64,000 nt of DNA, from the NCBI RefSeq assembly GCF_949987515.2, contig NC_082700.1, forward strand, positions 36,977,380-37,041,379, in the 5' to 3' direction. The notes beneath the pieces are model-generated. The model made no database searches, was not told the origin of the DNA, and worked only from the letters and a program-made list of their open reading frames with translations. Source of the stretch: Delphinus delphis. Taxonomy: Eukaryota; Chordata; Mammalia; Artiodactyla; Delphinidae. The position numbers were made by a program, and so were the translations under genes. Below are positions 10,737-21,265 of this stretch, piece after piece (the stretch's first letter is position 1; each line of letters begins with the position of its first letter).

Positions 10737-13700
10737 ATGGGATTAGGAACATACATATTGATAATTACCTTAAATGTAAATGGTTAAATACTCCCACCAA
10801 AAGACACAAACTGGCTGAATGGATACAAAAACAAGACCCATATGTATGCTGTCTACAAGAAACACACTTAAGACCTAGAGACGCATACAGACTGAAAGTG
10901 AGGGGATGGAAAAAGATATTCCATGCAAATGAAAACCAAAAGAAAGCCAGAGTCGCAATTCTCATATCACAAAAAGTAGACTTTAAAATAAGGACTATTA
11001 GAAGAGAAAAAGAAGGACACCACATAATGATCAAGGGATCAATCCAAGAAGAAGATATAACAATTGTAAATATTTATGGACCCAACATAGGAGTACCTCA
11101 ATACATAAGGCAAATACTAACAGCCATAAAAGAGGAAATTTACAGTAACACATTCATAGTAGGGGACTTTAACACCCCACTCTCCCCAATGGACAGATTA
11201 TACAAAATGAAAATAAATAAGGAAACACAAACTTTAAATGATATATTAAACAAAATGGACTTCATATATATTTATAGGACATTCCATCCAAAAACAACAG
11301 AGTACATAGTTTTCTCAAGTGCTCATGGAACATTCTCCAGGATAGATCATATCTTGGGTCACAAATCAAGCCTTGGTAAATTTAAGAAAATTGAAATCAT
11401 ATCAAGTATCTTTTCTGACCAGAGCGCTATGAGACTAGATATCAATTACAGGAAAGGATCTGTAAAAAATACAAACACATGGAGGCTAAAGAATACACTA
11501 CTTAATAATGAAGTGATCACTTAAAAATCAAAGAGGAAATAAAAAAATACCTGGAAACAAATGACAATGGAGAAACAGTGACCCAAAACCTATGGGATGC
11601 AACAAAAACAGTTCCAAGAGGGAAGTTTATAGCAATACAATCCTTCCTTAAGAAACAGGAAACATCTCGAATAAACAACTTAACCTTGCACCTATAACAA
11701 TAAGTGAAAGAAGAAAAAAAAAAGCCCAAAGTTAACAGAAAGAGAGAAATCATAAATATCAGATCAGAAATAAATGAAAAACAAATAAAGGAAACTTTAG
11801 CAAAGATCAATAAAACTAAAAGCTGGGTCTTTGAGAAGATAAACAAAATTCGTAAACCATTAGCCGAACTCATCAAGAAAAAAAGGGTTAAGACTCAAAT
11901 CAATAGAATTAGAAATGAAAAAGGAGAAGTAACAACTGACACTGCAGAAATACAAAAGATCAAGAGAAATTACTACAAGCAACTCTATGCCAATAAAATG
12001 GACAACCTGGAAGAAATGGACAAATTCTTAGAAAAGCACAATGTGCCAAGAATGAATCAGGAAGAAATACAAAATATGAACAGAACAATCACAACACTGA
12101 AATTGAAACTGTGCTTAAAATCTTCCAACAAACAAAAGCCCAGAACCAGATGGCTGCACAGGCAAATTCTATCAAACATTTAGAGAAGAGCTAACACCTA
12201 TCCTTCTCAAACTCTTCCAAGATATAACAGAGGGAGGAAAACTCCCAAACTCATTCTACGAGGCCACCATCACCCTGATACCAAAACCAGACAAGGATGT
12301 GACAAAGAAAGAAAACTACAGGCCAATATCTCTGATGAACATAGATGCAAAAATCCTCAACAAAACACTAGCAAAGAGAATCCAACAGCAGATTAAGAGG
12401 ATCATACACCATGATCAAGTGGGGTTTATTCCAGGAATGCAAGGATTCTTCAATATACGCAAATCAATCAACGTGATACACCATATTAATAAATTGATGG
12501 AGAAAAACTGTGCGATCATCTCAATAGATGCAGAGAAAGCTTTTGACAAAATTCAACAGCCATTTATGATAAAAACCCTGCAGAAACTAGGCATAGAGGG
12601 AACTTTCCTCAACATAATAAAGGTCATATATGACAAACCCACAGCCAACATCATCCTCAATGGTGTATAACTGAAAGCATTTCCACTAAGTTCAGGAAAA
12701 AGACAAGGTTGCCCACTCTCACTAGTCTTAATCAACATAGGTTTGGAATTTTTAGCCACAGAAATCAGAGAAGAAAAGGAAATAAAAGGAATCCAAATCA
12801 GAAAAGAAGTAAAGCTGTCACTGTTTGCAGATGACATGATACTACATATAGAGAATCCTAAAGATGCTACCAGAAAACTACTAGAGCTAATCAATGAATT
12901 TGGTAAAGTAGCAGGATACGAAATTAATGCACAGAAATCTCTGGCATTCTTAAACACTAATGATGAAAAATCTGAAGGTGAAATTAAAAAAACACTCCCA
13001 TTTACCATTGCCACAAAAAGAATAAAATATAAGGAATAAACCTACCTAAGGAGACAAAAGACCTGTATGCAGAAAATTATAAGACACTGATGAAAGAAAT
13101 TAAAGATGACACAAACAGATGGAGAGATATACCATGTTCTTAGATTGGAAGAATCATCATGGTGAAATGACTCTCCTACCTAAAGCAATCTACAGATTCA
13201 ATGCCATTCTTATCAAACTACCACTGGCATTTTTCACCGAACTAGAAGAAAAAAATTCACAATTTTTATGGAAACACAAAAGACCCTGAGTAGTCAAAGC
13301 AATCTTGAGATCGAAAAATGGAGCTGGAGGAATCAGGCTCCCTGACTTCAGACAATACTACAAAGCTACAGTAATCAAGAGAGTATGGTACTGGCACAAA
13401 AACAGAAATATAGATCCGTGGAACAGGATAGAAATCCCAGAGATAAACCCACACACATATGGTCACATTACCTTTGATAAAGGAGGCAGGAATGTTCAGT
13501 GGAGAAAGGACAGCCTCTTCAATAACTGGTGCTTGGAAAACTGGGCAGCCACCTGTAAAAGTATGAAATTAGATCACTCCCTAACACCATACACAAAAAT
13601 AAGCTCAAAATTGATTAAAGACTGAAATATAAGGCCAGAAACTATCAAACTGTTAGAGGAAAACGTAGACAGAACACTCTATGACACAAATGACAGCAAG

Positions 13701-14544
13701 ATCCTTTTTGACCCACCTCCCAGAGAAATGGAAATAAAAACAAAAATAAACAAATGGGACCTACTGAAACTTCAAAGCTTTTGCACAGCAACGGAAACCA
13801 TAAACAAGACCAAAAGACAACCCTCAGAATGGAGAAAATATTTGCAAATGAAGCAACTGACAAAGGATTAATTTCCAAAATTTACAAGCAGCTCATGCAG
13901 CTCAATAACAAAAAAACAAGCAACCCAATCCAAAAATGGGCAGAAGACCTAAACAGACATTTCTCCAAAGAAGATATACAGACTGCCAACAAACACGTGA
14001 AAGAATGCTCAATGTCATTTATCATTAGAGAAATGCAAATCAAAACCTCAATGAGATATCACCTCACACCAGTCAGAATGGCCATAATAAAAAATCTACA
14101 AACAATAAGTGCTGGAGAGGGTATGGAGAAAAGGGAACAGTCTTGCACTTATGGTGGGAATGTGAATTGGTACAGCCACTATGGAGAACAGTATGGATGT
14201 TCCTTAAAAAACTACAAATAGAACTACCATATGACCCAGCAATCCCACCACTGGGCATATACCCTGAGAAAACCATAATTCAAAAAGAGTCATGTACCAA
14301 AATGTTCATTGCAGCTCTATTTACAATAGCCAGGAGATGGAAACAACCTAAGTGTCCATCATTGGATGAATGGATAAAGAAGATGTGGCACATATATAAA
14401 ATGGAATATTACTCAGCCATAAAAAGAAACGAAATTGAGTTATTTGTAATGAGGTGGATGGACCTAGAGTCTGTCATACTGTGTGAAGTAAGTCAGAAAG
14501 AGAAAGACAAATACCGTGTGCTAACACATATATATGGAATTTAA
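10737..14544 (+). pseudogene. LINE-1 ORF2 remnant (endonuclease/reverse transcriptase), L1-2
   Basis: The expected start ATG is at 10737-10739 and the normal stop at 14542-14544, about 1269 codons, the usual ORF2p length. Codon 17 is already TAA (10785-10787), where L1-1 has a leucine codon (NGLN). The endonuclease frame 10898-11524 contains VGDFNTPLS and the SDQ motif, then a TAA at 11522. Linker and reverse-transcriptase pieces lie at 11704-12183, 12299-12670 (motif A with [10 protein letters not shown], then TAA at 12668) and 12743-13039 (FADD motif). The C-terminal pieces are 13305-13625, 13754-14221 and 14143-14544, which overlap in different frames. The protein cannot be made in full. 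Confidence 0.95.
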
Positions 14545-14916
14545 GGAAAAAAAGGTCATGAAGAACTTAGGGGTAAGACAGGAATAAAGACACAGACCTA
14601 CTTGAGAATGGACTTGAGGAGATTGCAAGGGGGAAGGGTAAGCTGTGACAAAGTGAGAGGGTAGCATGGACATATATACACTACCAAATGTAAAATAGAT
14701 AGCTAGTGGGAAGCAGCTGCATAGCTCAGGGAGATCAGCTCAGTGCTCTGTGACCACCTAGAGGGGTGGGATAGGGAGGGTGGGAGGGAGGCAGATGCAA
14801 GAGAGAAGACATATGGGAACATATGTATATGTATAACTGATTCATTTTGTTATAAAGCAGAAACTAGCACACCATTGTAAAGCAATTATACTCCAATAAT
14901 GATGTAAAAAAAAAAA
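14545..14916 (+). other. LINE-1 3' UTR and poly(A) of L1-2
   Basis: Follows the ORF2 stop. It contains a G-rich stretch (GGGTGGGATAGGGAGGGTGG, 14763-14782), typical of LINE-1 3' UTRs, and ends ACTCCAATAATGATGT plus poly(A). This tail differs from the GTCAATCCCAATC-type 3' UTR of L1-3, so L1-2 and L1-3 belong to different subfamilies or have different 3' end forms. Confidence 0.85.
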
Positions 14917-14921
14917 GACCA

Positions 14922-15484
14922 ACACTTTAATATTGATATGGGTAAAGTTATTATATTAATCTATAAAAAGCTCAAATTAAAATGGGGAAAATCACTAAGC
15001 ATGTGTAAACATAGTAAGTGACAAATGATTTGACAGACTTTAAAATTCTACAGAACTATTGAAGATTTTACTTGCATGATATGTTTAAACATATTCTACA
15101 TATCTCAGAGGACTGAAGAAAAACAGTGCACTCTGTACACATTTAAGCAACCACTTTTACAATACCCAGAGCCAAAGATATATTTTACGAAGGGCATGAG
15201 CCATTTCTAGAGGTGGGAAAGAATGATAAATGCAAATTTTTTCCTGTTTTTTTCTTGACATCTCAACCAGTAGAATAATACAGATCATTGGTAATGGCTT
15301 GAATTTGAATTATGAGGCTCACTTTGCTCCAGGCACACAGGCTTTTGTTTTGTTTCTCTAAATCTAGTTTTCCCTTACTTCTAAACAATTGTATACAATT
15401 CTGTGAGAAAACTCTCTCTTGATCCTTTTGCTGATTGAACTATACTTTTCCTCCAGATGTCAAGACAAATATAACCAACTAAGG
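14922..15484. other. Unassigned AT-rich sequence
   Basis: No open frame of note, no tandem repeat and no repeat family I recognise. Confidence 0.5.
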
Positions 15485-15649
15485 AAAAATTCCCTGATCT
15501 CTCAGCTCTTCCTTATCTAAGAACTCATAACAATATAAAATATTCATAGCTTGTATCACAGTTTCTGAATATATATTTACTTGCTCACTAGTGGGATCAG
15601 CATCTCTCTTCCACAAGCTTTAAGTAATGTGTGAACAGAGATGATACTG
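15485..15649 (+). mobile_element. Probable L2 (LINE-2) 3' fragment
   Basis: The order AAATTCCCTGATC, TCTAAGAACTC, TAGCTTGTATCACAG, TTTACTTGCTCACTAG and CCACAAGCTTTAAG parallels the L2 3' region (TTCCCTGATC ... TAGCACTTATCAC ... CACTAGACTGTAAGCTC). Diverged and without clear ends. Confidence 0.5.
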
Positions 15650-16140
15650 TAGACAGAATAATGATCTCCAGAGATGTCCACATTAATATGTTATGTTCCA
15701 TGGCATAGAGGAATTAAAGTTTCAGATAGAATTATGCTTGCAATAATTTTAAGCTGACCTTAAAATTGGGAGATTTTCCTGGATTAGCAAGGGGTGGGCC
15801 TCATGTAATCACATATATCCTTAAAAACAAAAGAAGGAGTTGGGCGACTCAATGTCAAAATAATTCAATGTGAGAAAGACTACACCAACCATTACTGATT
15901 TGAAGATGGAGAGTGGCCATAAGCCAAGGAATATGGGTAGCCTTTAGAAGTTGGAAAACTCAAGAAAATGGGTTCTCATCTAGTGCTTCAGAAAGGAATG
16001 CAGCTCCCTCAGCAACTTGATTTAAGCCTAATGATAACATGTCAGACTTCTGTAGAATGGTAAGGTAATAGAGTTTGCAGTGTTAAGCCCCTAAGTGTGT
16101 TATAATTTGTTACTGCAGTCATAGAAAGCAAATAGTAGAT
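15650..16140 (+). mobile_element. MLT1 solo LTR (ERVL-MaLR)
   Basis: A diverged but collinear match to the MLT1 LTR pattern: GTAGACAGAATAATG, AGATGTCCACATTAATA, GATTTTCCTGGATTAGC, GGGTGGGCCTCATGTAATCAC, GAAGATGGAGAGTGGCC, AAGCCAAGGAATATGGG, CTTTAGAAG, ACTTGATTTAAGCC, TCAGACTTCTG, and the LTR end GTTAAGCCCCTAAGTGTG ... TAATTTGTTACTGCAG. No interior or partner LTR is seen, so it is a solo LTR. Confidence 0.88.
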
Positions 16141-16969
16141 GATATTCCCAGAATCTAGTACATGCCTGGCACATGATGTTTGATACTATTTGTTTAATAA
16201 ACAAATAGATAATGAGCCTGAGAAATGCACTGTATCTACTGTATGATATTAAGATCCGAATATTTTCTTCTCCTTCATTTATAAATGAATTAATCTGAGT
16301 CAAGAAACAAAGAAAACCCACAAAACTCTATAATCAGTATTTTGGAATTTGAAAATTACAGATCACAATCTACTAAGCTTGCATGCATAGTAGTTGTAGA
16401 GTGAGACTCTGCATTACCCACCTTCACCAGGTTTGTTTGTTTGAACCTTATTCTGGCTCTGGAAGTGGGAACACTGAGATAACATGGAAGGGCTACAGCT
16501 GGCCAAGTGCTGGAACATTGTTCAGAAATCAAGTGTGATAAAATGTGTGCCTCAAATTAAATGACTCCCATTATTTGGTGGTGACTATATTATGACTTCT
16601 TACTTCACTTATGCTTTCTCATTTACAAAAACCCTGTTGGCTACCTATTACTAGTCCAATTTTCATATTATTAATTCAGGCTCAAAACATCCAATGAGGG
16701 TAGGTCATGGTAATATATGAAAGTAGAAAGGTAAAGATGGTGGGAACAGCCCACCTCAGTAGGGAGCAGTGTTTTATCACTGACATTTTAAAAAATACCT
16801 TGCACATGATGAAAATAAAAAGCAGACCAACTTTTTCTTGTTTCTACTCTTCTTCACTTCTCTATAGACAATGCTTTCTCTCCCTTTCTTCCTCCATGGC
16901 ATTGAGATATGGGATTACATTCAGGCTCATTGAATCCAGCATCTACTTTTCTTCAATCATGTCATGTCT
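16141..16969. other. Mostly unassigned, possible MIR near 16600-16720
   Basis: The stretch CTTTCTCATTTACAAAAACCC ... CTATTACTAGTCCAATTTTCATATT ... CAGGCTCAAAAC resembles the 3' half of a MIR. The rest holds nothing I can name. Confidence 0.4.
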
Positions 16970-17000
16970 CTGTCTAGAATGAGGCTGCCTGTGTTCAACT
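16970..17000 (+). mobile_element. MIR SINE, left fragment (split by L1-3)
   Basis: GAGGCTGCCTGTGTTCAACT matches the MIR 5' core (AGACTGCCTGGGTTCAAAT). It stops at 17000, exactly where L1-3 begins, and the family resumes at 20628. The last eight bases, GTTCAACT, recur at 20620-20627. Confidence 0.6.
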
Positions 17001-17288
17001 TCTTTTTTTTTTTTTTGTCCTACACTATACAGAAAGTTCTTTTTCTTATTATTTATTTATTTGTTTATTGTACAGCAGGTTCTTAACAGCTATCTATTTT
17101 GTATATATTAGTATATAAATATATAAGTATAGTATATAAGTATATAAGTCAATCCCAATCTCCCAATTCATCCCACCTCCATTGCCCATCCCCCACCCCC
17201 CACTTCCCCTTTTGGTGTCCATACATTTTTTTCTCTACATTTGTGTCTCTATTTCTGCCTTGCAAACTGGTTCATCTGTACCATTTTT
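17001..17288 (-). other. LINE-1 3' UTR of L1-3 with extra 3' segment
   Basis: After the ORF2 stop (17289-17291) the minus strand carries the GGGGGGTGGGGGATGGG purine block, then the short AT repeat with TATAC units, then GAACCTGCTGTACAATAAAC, an A-rich end, then 23 bp (17017-17039) and finally the poly(A). The 23 bp between two A-rich runs may be a short 3' transduction. Confidence 0.75.
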
Positions 17289-20200
17289 CTAGATTCCACA
17301 TATATGTGTTAATATACGATATTTGCTTTTCTCTTTCTGACTTATTTCACTCTGTATGACAACCTCTAGGTCCATCCACATCTCTACAAATGACCCAATT
17401 TCATTCCTTTTTATGGCTGAGTGATATTCCATTATATATATGTACCACATCTTCTTTATCCATTCCTCTGTCAGTGGGCATTTAGCTTGCTTCCCTGGCC
17501 TAGCTATTGTAAATAGTGCCACAATGAACATTGGGGTGCATGCGTCTTTTTGAATTATGGTTTTCTCTGGGTATATGCCCAGTAGTGGGATTGCTGGGTC
17601 ATATGGTAATTCTATTTTTAGTTTTGTAAGGAACCTGCATACAGTTCTCCATAGTGGCTGTATCAATTTACATTCCCACTAACAGTGCAAGAGGGTTTCC
17701 TTTCTTCCACACCCTGTCCAACATTTGTTGCTTTTAGATTTTCTAATGATGCTCATTCTAACTGATGTGAGGTGATGTCTCATTGTAGTTTTGACTTGCA
17801 TTTCTCTAATAATTAGTGATGTTGAGCAGGTTTTCATGTTCCTCTTGGCCATTTGTATGTTTTCTTAGGAGAAGTGTCTATTTAGGCCTTCTGCCCATTT
17901 TTTGATTGGCTTGTTTGTTTTATTAATATTGATCTGCATGAGCTGTTTATATATTTTGGAGATTAATCTTTTGTCCATTGATTCATTTACAAATATTTTC
18001 TACCATTCTGAGGGCTGTCTTTTCATCTTGTTTGTAGTTTCCCTTGATGTGCAAAAGCTTTTAAGTTTCATTAGGTCCCATTTATTTATTTTTGTTTTTA
18101 TTTCCATTACTCTAGGAGGTGGGTCAAAAATGATCTTGCTGTGATTTATGTCAAAGAGTTTTCCTCTAAGAGTTTTATGGTGTCTGGTCTTACATATAGG
18201 TCTTTAAACCATTTTGAGTTTACTTTTGTGTATGGTGTTAGGTAGTGTTCTAAATTCATTCTTTTACATGTAGCTGTCCAGTTTTCTCAACACCACTTAT
18301 TGAAGAGGCTGTCTTTTCTCCATTGTATATCCTTGCCTCCTTTGTCATAGATTAGTTTATCATAGGTATGTGGGTTTATCTCTGGGCTTTCTCTCCTGTT
18401 CCATTGATCTATATTTCTATTTTTGTGCCAGGATCATATTGTCTTGATTACTGTACCTGTGTGGTATAGTCTGAAGTCAGGGAGTCTGATTCCTCCAGCT
18501 CTGTTTTTTTCCCTCAAGATAGCTTTGGTTATTCAAGGTCTTTTGTTTTTCCATACAAATTGTGAAATGTTTTGTTCTAGTTCTGTGAAAAGTGCCACAG
18601 GTAGTTTGATAGGGATTGCATTGAATCTGTAGATTACTTTGGGTAGTGTAGTCATTTTCACAATATTGATTCTTCCAATCCAAGAACATGGTATATGTCT
18701 CCATCTGTATGTGTCATCTTTGATTTCTTTCATCAATGTCTTATAGATTTCTGAGTACAGGTCTTTTACCTCCTAAGGTACGTTTATTCCTAGGTATTTT
18801 ATTCTTTTTTTTTTGCTGGTGGGTGGGATTGTTTCCTTAATTTCTCTTTCTGATTTTTTTGTTAGTGTATAGGAATGCAAGGGATTATTTTGTTGTTAGT
18901 GTATAGGAATGCAAAGGATTAAAGAAAGATGCAATAATTTTGTATCCCATAACTTTACCAAGTTCAGTGATTAGTTCTAGTAGTTTTCTGGTAGCATCTT
19001 TAGGATTATCTATGTATAGTATTGTGTCATCTGCAAACAGTGATAGTTTTACTTCTTCTTTTCCAATTCATGTTCCTTTTATTACGTTTTCTTCTCTGGT
19101 TGCCATGGTAGGACTTCCAAAACTATGTTGAATAATAGTGACAAGAGTGGGCATCTTTGTCTTGTTCCTGATTTTAGAGGAAATGATTTCAGTTTTTCAC
19201 CATTGAGAATGATGTTTGCTGTGAGTTTGTCATATATGGCTTTTATTATGTTGGGGTAGGTTCCCTCTGTGCCCACTTTCTGGAGAGTTTTATCATGAAT
19301 GGATGTTGAATTTTGTCAAAATATTTTTCTACATCTATTGAGATGATCATATGTTTTTACTCCTTCAATTTGTTAATATGGTGTATCACATTGATTGATT
19401 TGCATATATTGAAGAATTCTTGTATCCCTGGGATAAATCCCTCTTGATCATGGTGTATATCCTTTTAATGTGATGTTGGATTCTGTTTGCTAGCATTTTG
19501 TTAAGGATTTTTGCATCTATATTCATCAGTGATATTGGTCTATAATTTTCTTTTTTTGTAGTATCTTTGTCTGCTTTTGGTATTACAGTGATGGTGGCCT
19601 TGTAGAATGAGTTTGGGAGTGTTCCTTCCTCTGCAATGTTTTGGAAGAGTTTGAGAAGGATGGGTGTTAGCTCTTCACTAAAAGTTTGATAGAATTCACC
19701 TGTGAAGCCATCTGGTCCTGGACTTTTGTTTGTTGGAAGATCTTTAATTGCAGTTTTAATTTCATTACTTGTGATTGGTCTGTTCGTATTTTCTATTTCT
19801 TCCTGCTTCAGTCTTGGAAGGTCATACTTTTCAAAGAATTTGCCCATTTTTCCCAGGTTGTACATTTTATTGGCATAGAGTTTCTTGTAGTTGTCTCTTA
19901 TGATGTTTTGCATTTCTGCAGTGTCTGTTGTAACTTCTCTGTTTTCACTTCTAACTTTATTGATTTGAGTCCTCGTCCTCTTTTTCTTGATGAGTCTGGC
20001 TAAAGTTTATCAATCTTGTTTATCTTTTCAAATAACCAGATTTTAGTTTTACTGATCTTTGCTATTGTTTCTTTGTTTCTATTTCATTTATTTCTGCTCT
20101 GACTTTTATGATTTCTTTCATTCTACTGACTTTGGGTTTTTGTTGTTCTTCTTTCTCTAGTTCACTTAGGTGTAAGGTTAGATTGTTTATTTGAGATTTT

Positions 20201-20619
20201 TCTTGTTTCTTGAGGCAAGATTGTATTGCTATAAACTTCCCTCTTAGAACTGCCTTTGCTGCATCCCATAGATTTTGGATCATCATGTTGTCATTGTCAT
20301 TTCTCTCTATGTATTTTTTTATTTCTTCTTTGACTTCTTCAGTTATCTCTTGGTTACTTAGTAGCACACTGTTTAGCCTTCATGTATTTGTAGGTTTTTT
20401 TCAGTGTTTTTTTTTTTCCCTGTAATTGATTTCCAATCTCATAGCATTGTGGTCAGAAAAGATGTTTGATATGATTTCAATTTTCTTAAATTTATCAAGG
20501 CTTTATTTGTGACCCAAAATGTGATCTGTCCTGGAGAATGTTCCATGTGTACTTGAGAAGAAAGTGTAATCTGCTGTTTTCAGATGGAATGTCCTATAAA
20601 TATCAATTAAATCTTTCTG
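17289..20619 (-). pseudogene. LINE-1 ORF2 remnant, 5'-truncated (L1-3)
   Basis: Carries the end of the endonuclease, including an SDH motif with the catalytic histidine present (codons read from near 20450), the linker and the reverse transcriptase. The best frame, 19913-19386, has [36 protein letters not shown] and other reverse-transcriptase fingers-domain signatures before a frameshift. Other pieces are 20367-20062, 19276-19082, 18736-18533 and the C-terminal 17666-17289, which ends ILTHICGI then stop. The start, endonuclease N-terminus and several frames are lost. Confidence 0.92.
18861..18915. repeat. Local tandem duplication inside L1-3
   Basis: GTTAGTGTATAGGAATGCAA occurs at 18861-18880 and again at 18895-18914, each followed by a GGATT block. 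The period is 34 bp. L1-1 and L1-2 have a single copy of this ORF2 segment, so the duplication is private to this copy. Confidence 0.85.
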
Positions 20620-20627
20620 GTTCAACT

Positions 20628-20795
20628 GTTTTTTAAATTTGAGTACCAGTTGCCCTTTCCCTCCCTCAGTTTCATCATCTATTAAAGCAACAATATCTAT
20701 CTCAAAGATTTTTGTTAGATTGAAACAGTTTAATATATGAAAAACATATGCTTAGAATAGCATCTGCCATAGAGATGCCCTTTGTGTATCTTAGT
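20628..20795 (+). mobile_element. MIR SINE, right fragment (split by L1-3)
   Basis: CCCTCAGTTTCATCATCTATTAAAG, then the purine-rich spacer, then GTTTAATATATGAAAAACATATGCTTAGAATAGCATCTGCCA follow the MIR 3' half in order. It continues the MIR fragment that ends at 17000. Confidence 0.7.
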
Positions 20796-21043
20796 TCTTA
20801 TCATAAGAACTCTGAAATTGTCACTGGAAAATCTTCTCAGTGTGAGCTTGGAAGAAATATTTTTCTAAACTACATGAGGTGATTGAGGAGACAAAGCTAT
20901 GAAGCATGGGTAATATATTTTGATCTAACATGCTTTCTTAAAAAGGATGAGTTGGATCAGCTAGAAGGTTTTAGTTTGCTTACTAGTATGTTCATGTTTC
21001 AGGACAAAGCTGACTCTTCACGCCAATATAATTACATCAACCT

Positions 21044-21265
21044 GGTTTTTGAGTCACACGCCCTGGGTTCCAATGTCAATTCTGCCACTCACTATGTATA
21101 TAACTCTGAGCAAGTTAATTTACCTTTGGTAAATTGTATTGTATTGTCTATAAGATAGGGATAGTGATGATACCAAACTCACAGGGTTCTGAGTGTTAAA
21201 CAAGTTCATGTTTGAAATGTACTTATAATAGTGACTGTCTCATAAGTACCCCATAGTTATTAGAT
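21044..21265 (+). mobile_element. MIR SINE
   Basis: CCCTGGGTTCCAATG, TCTGCCACTCACTATGT, CTCTGAGCAAGTTAATTTACC, AGATAGGGATAGTGATGATACC, CTCACAGGGTTCTGAG and GTACTTATAATAGTGACTGTC follow the MIR consensus nearly from end to end. The 91-residue open frame over 20883-21158 is chance sequence overlapping it. Confidence 0.85.

Larger units (their letters stand above)
7728..14916 (+). mobile_element. LINE-1 copy L1-2, near full length, with TSD
   Basis: A complete LINE-1 structure of about 7.2 kb: 5' UTR (7728-9791), ORF1 (9792-10714), 22 bp gap, ORF2 (10737-14544), 3' UTR and poly(A) (14545-14916). It starts with GAAGATGGCGGAAG and ends with GATGT followed by 11 A. A run of A plus GACCA precedes it (7707-7727) and recurs after it (14906-14921), giving a TSD of about 16 bp, A-rich as expected for LINE-1 endonuclease targets. 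ORF1 and ORF2 carry stops and frameshifts, so it is no longer autonomous. Confidence 0.96.
17001..20619 (-). mobile_element. LINE-1 copy L1-3, 5'-truncated
   Basis: Read right to left it begins within the ORF2 endonuclease (near 20619), goes through reverse transcriptase and the C-terminal region, and ends with a 3' UTR and poly(A) (poly-T 17003-17016 on the plus strand). It is about 3.6 kb, so over 3 kb of 5' UTR, ORF1 and early ORF2 were never copied, the commonest LINE-1 insertion outcome. An 8 bp TSD candidate, GTTCAACT, flanks it (16993-17000 and 20620-20627). Its 3' UTR includes the TCAATCCCAATCTCCCAATTC block, unlike L1-2. Confidence 0.93.

Noticed and set aside
20883..21158. 91-residue plus-strand frame
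   Set aside because: Its second half overlaps a clear MIR and no domain is recognisable.
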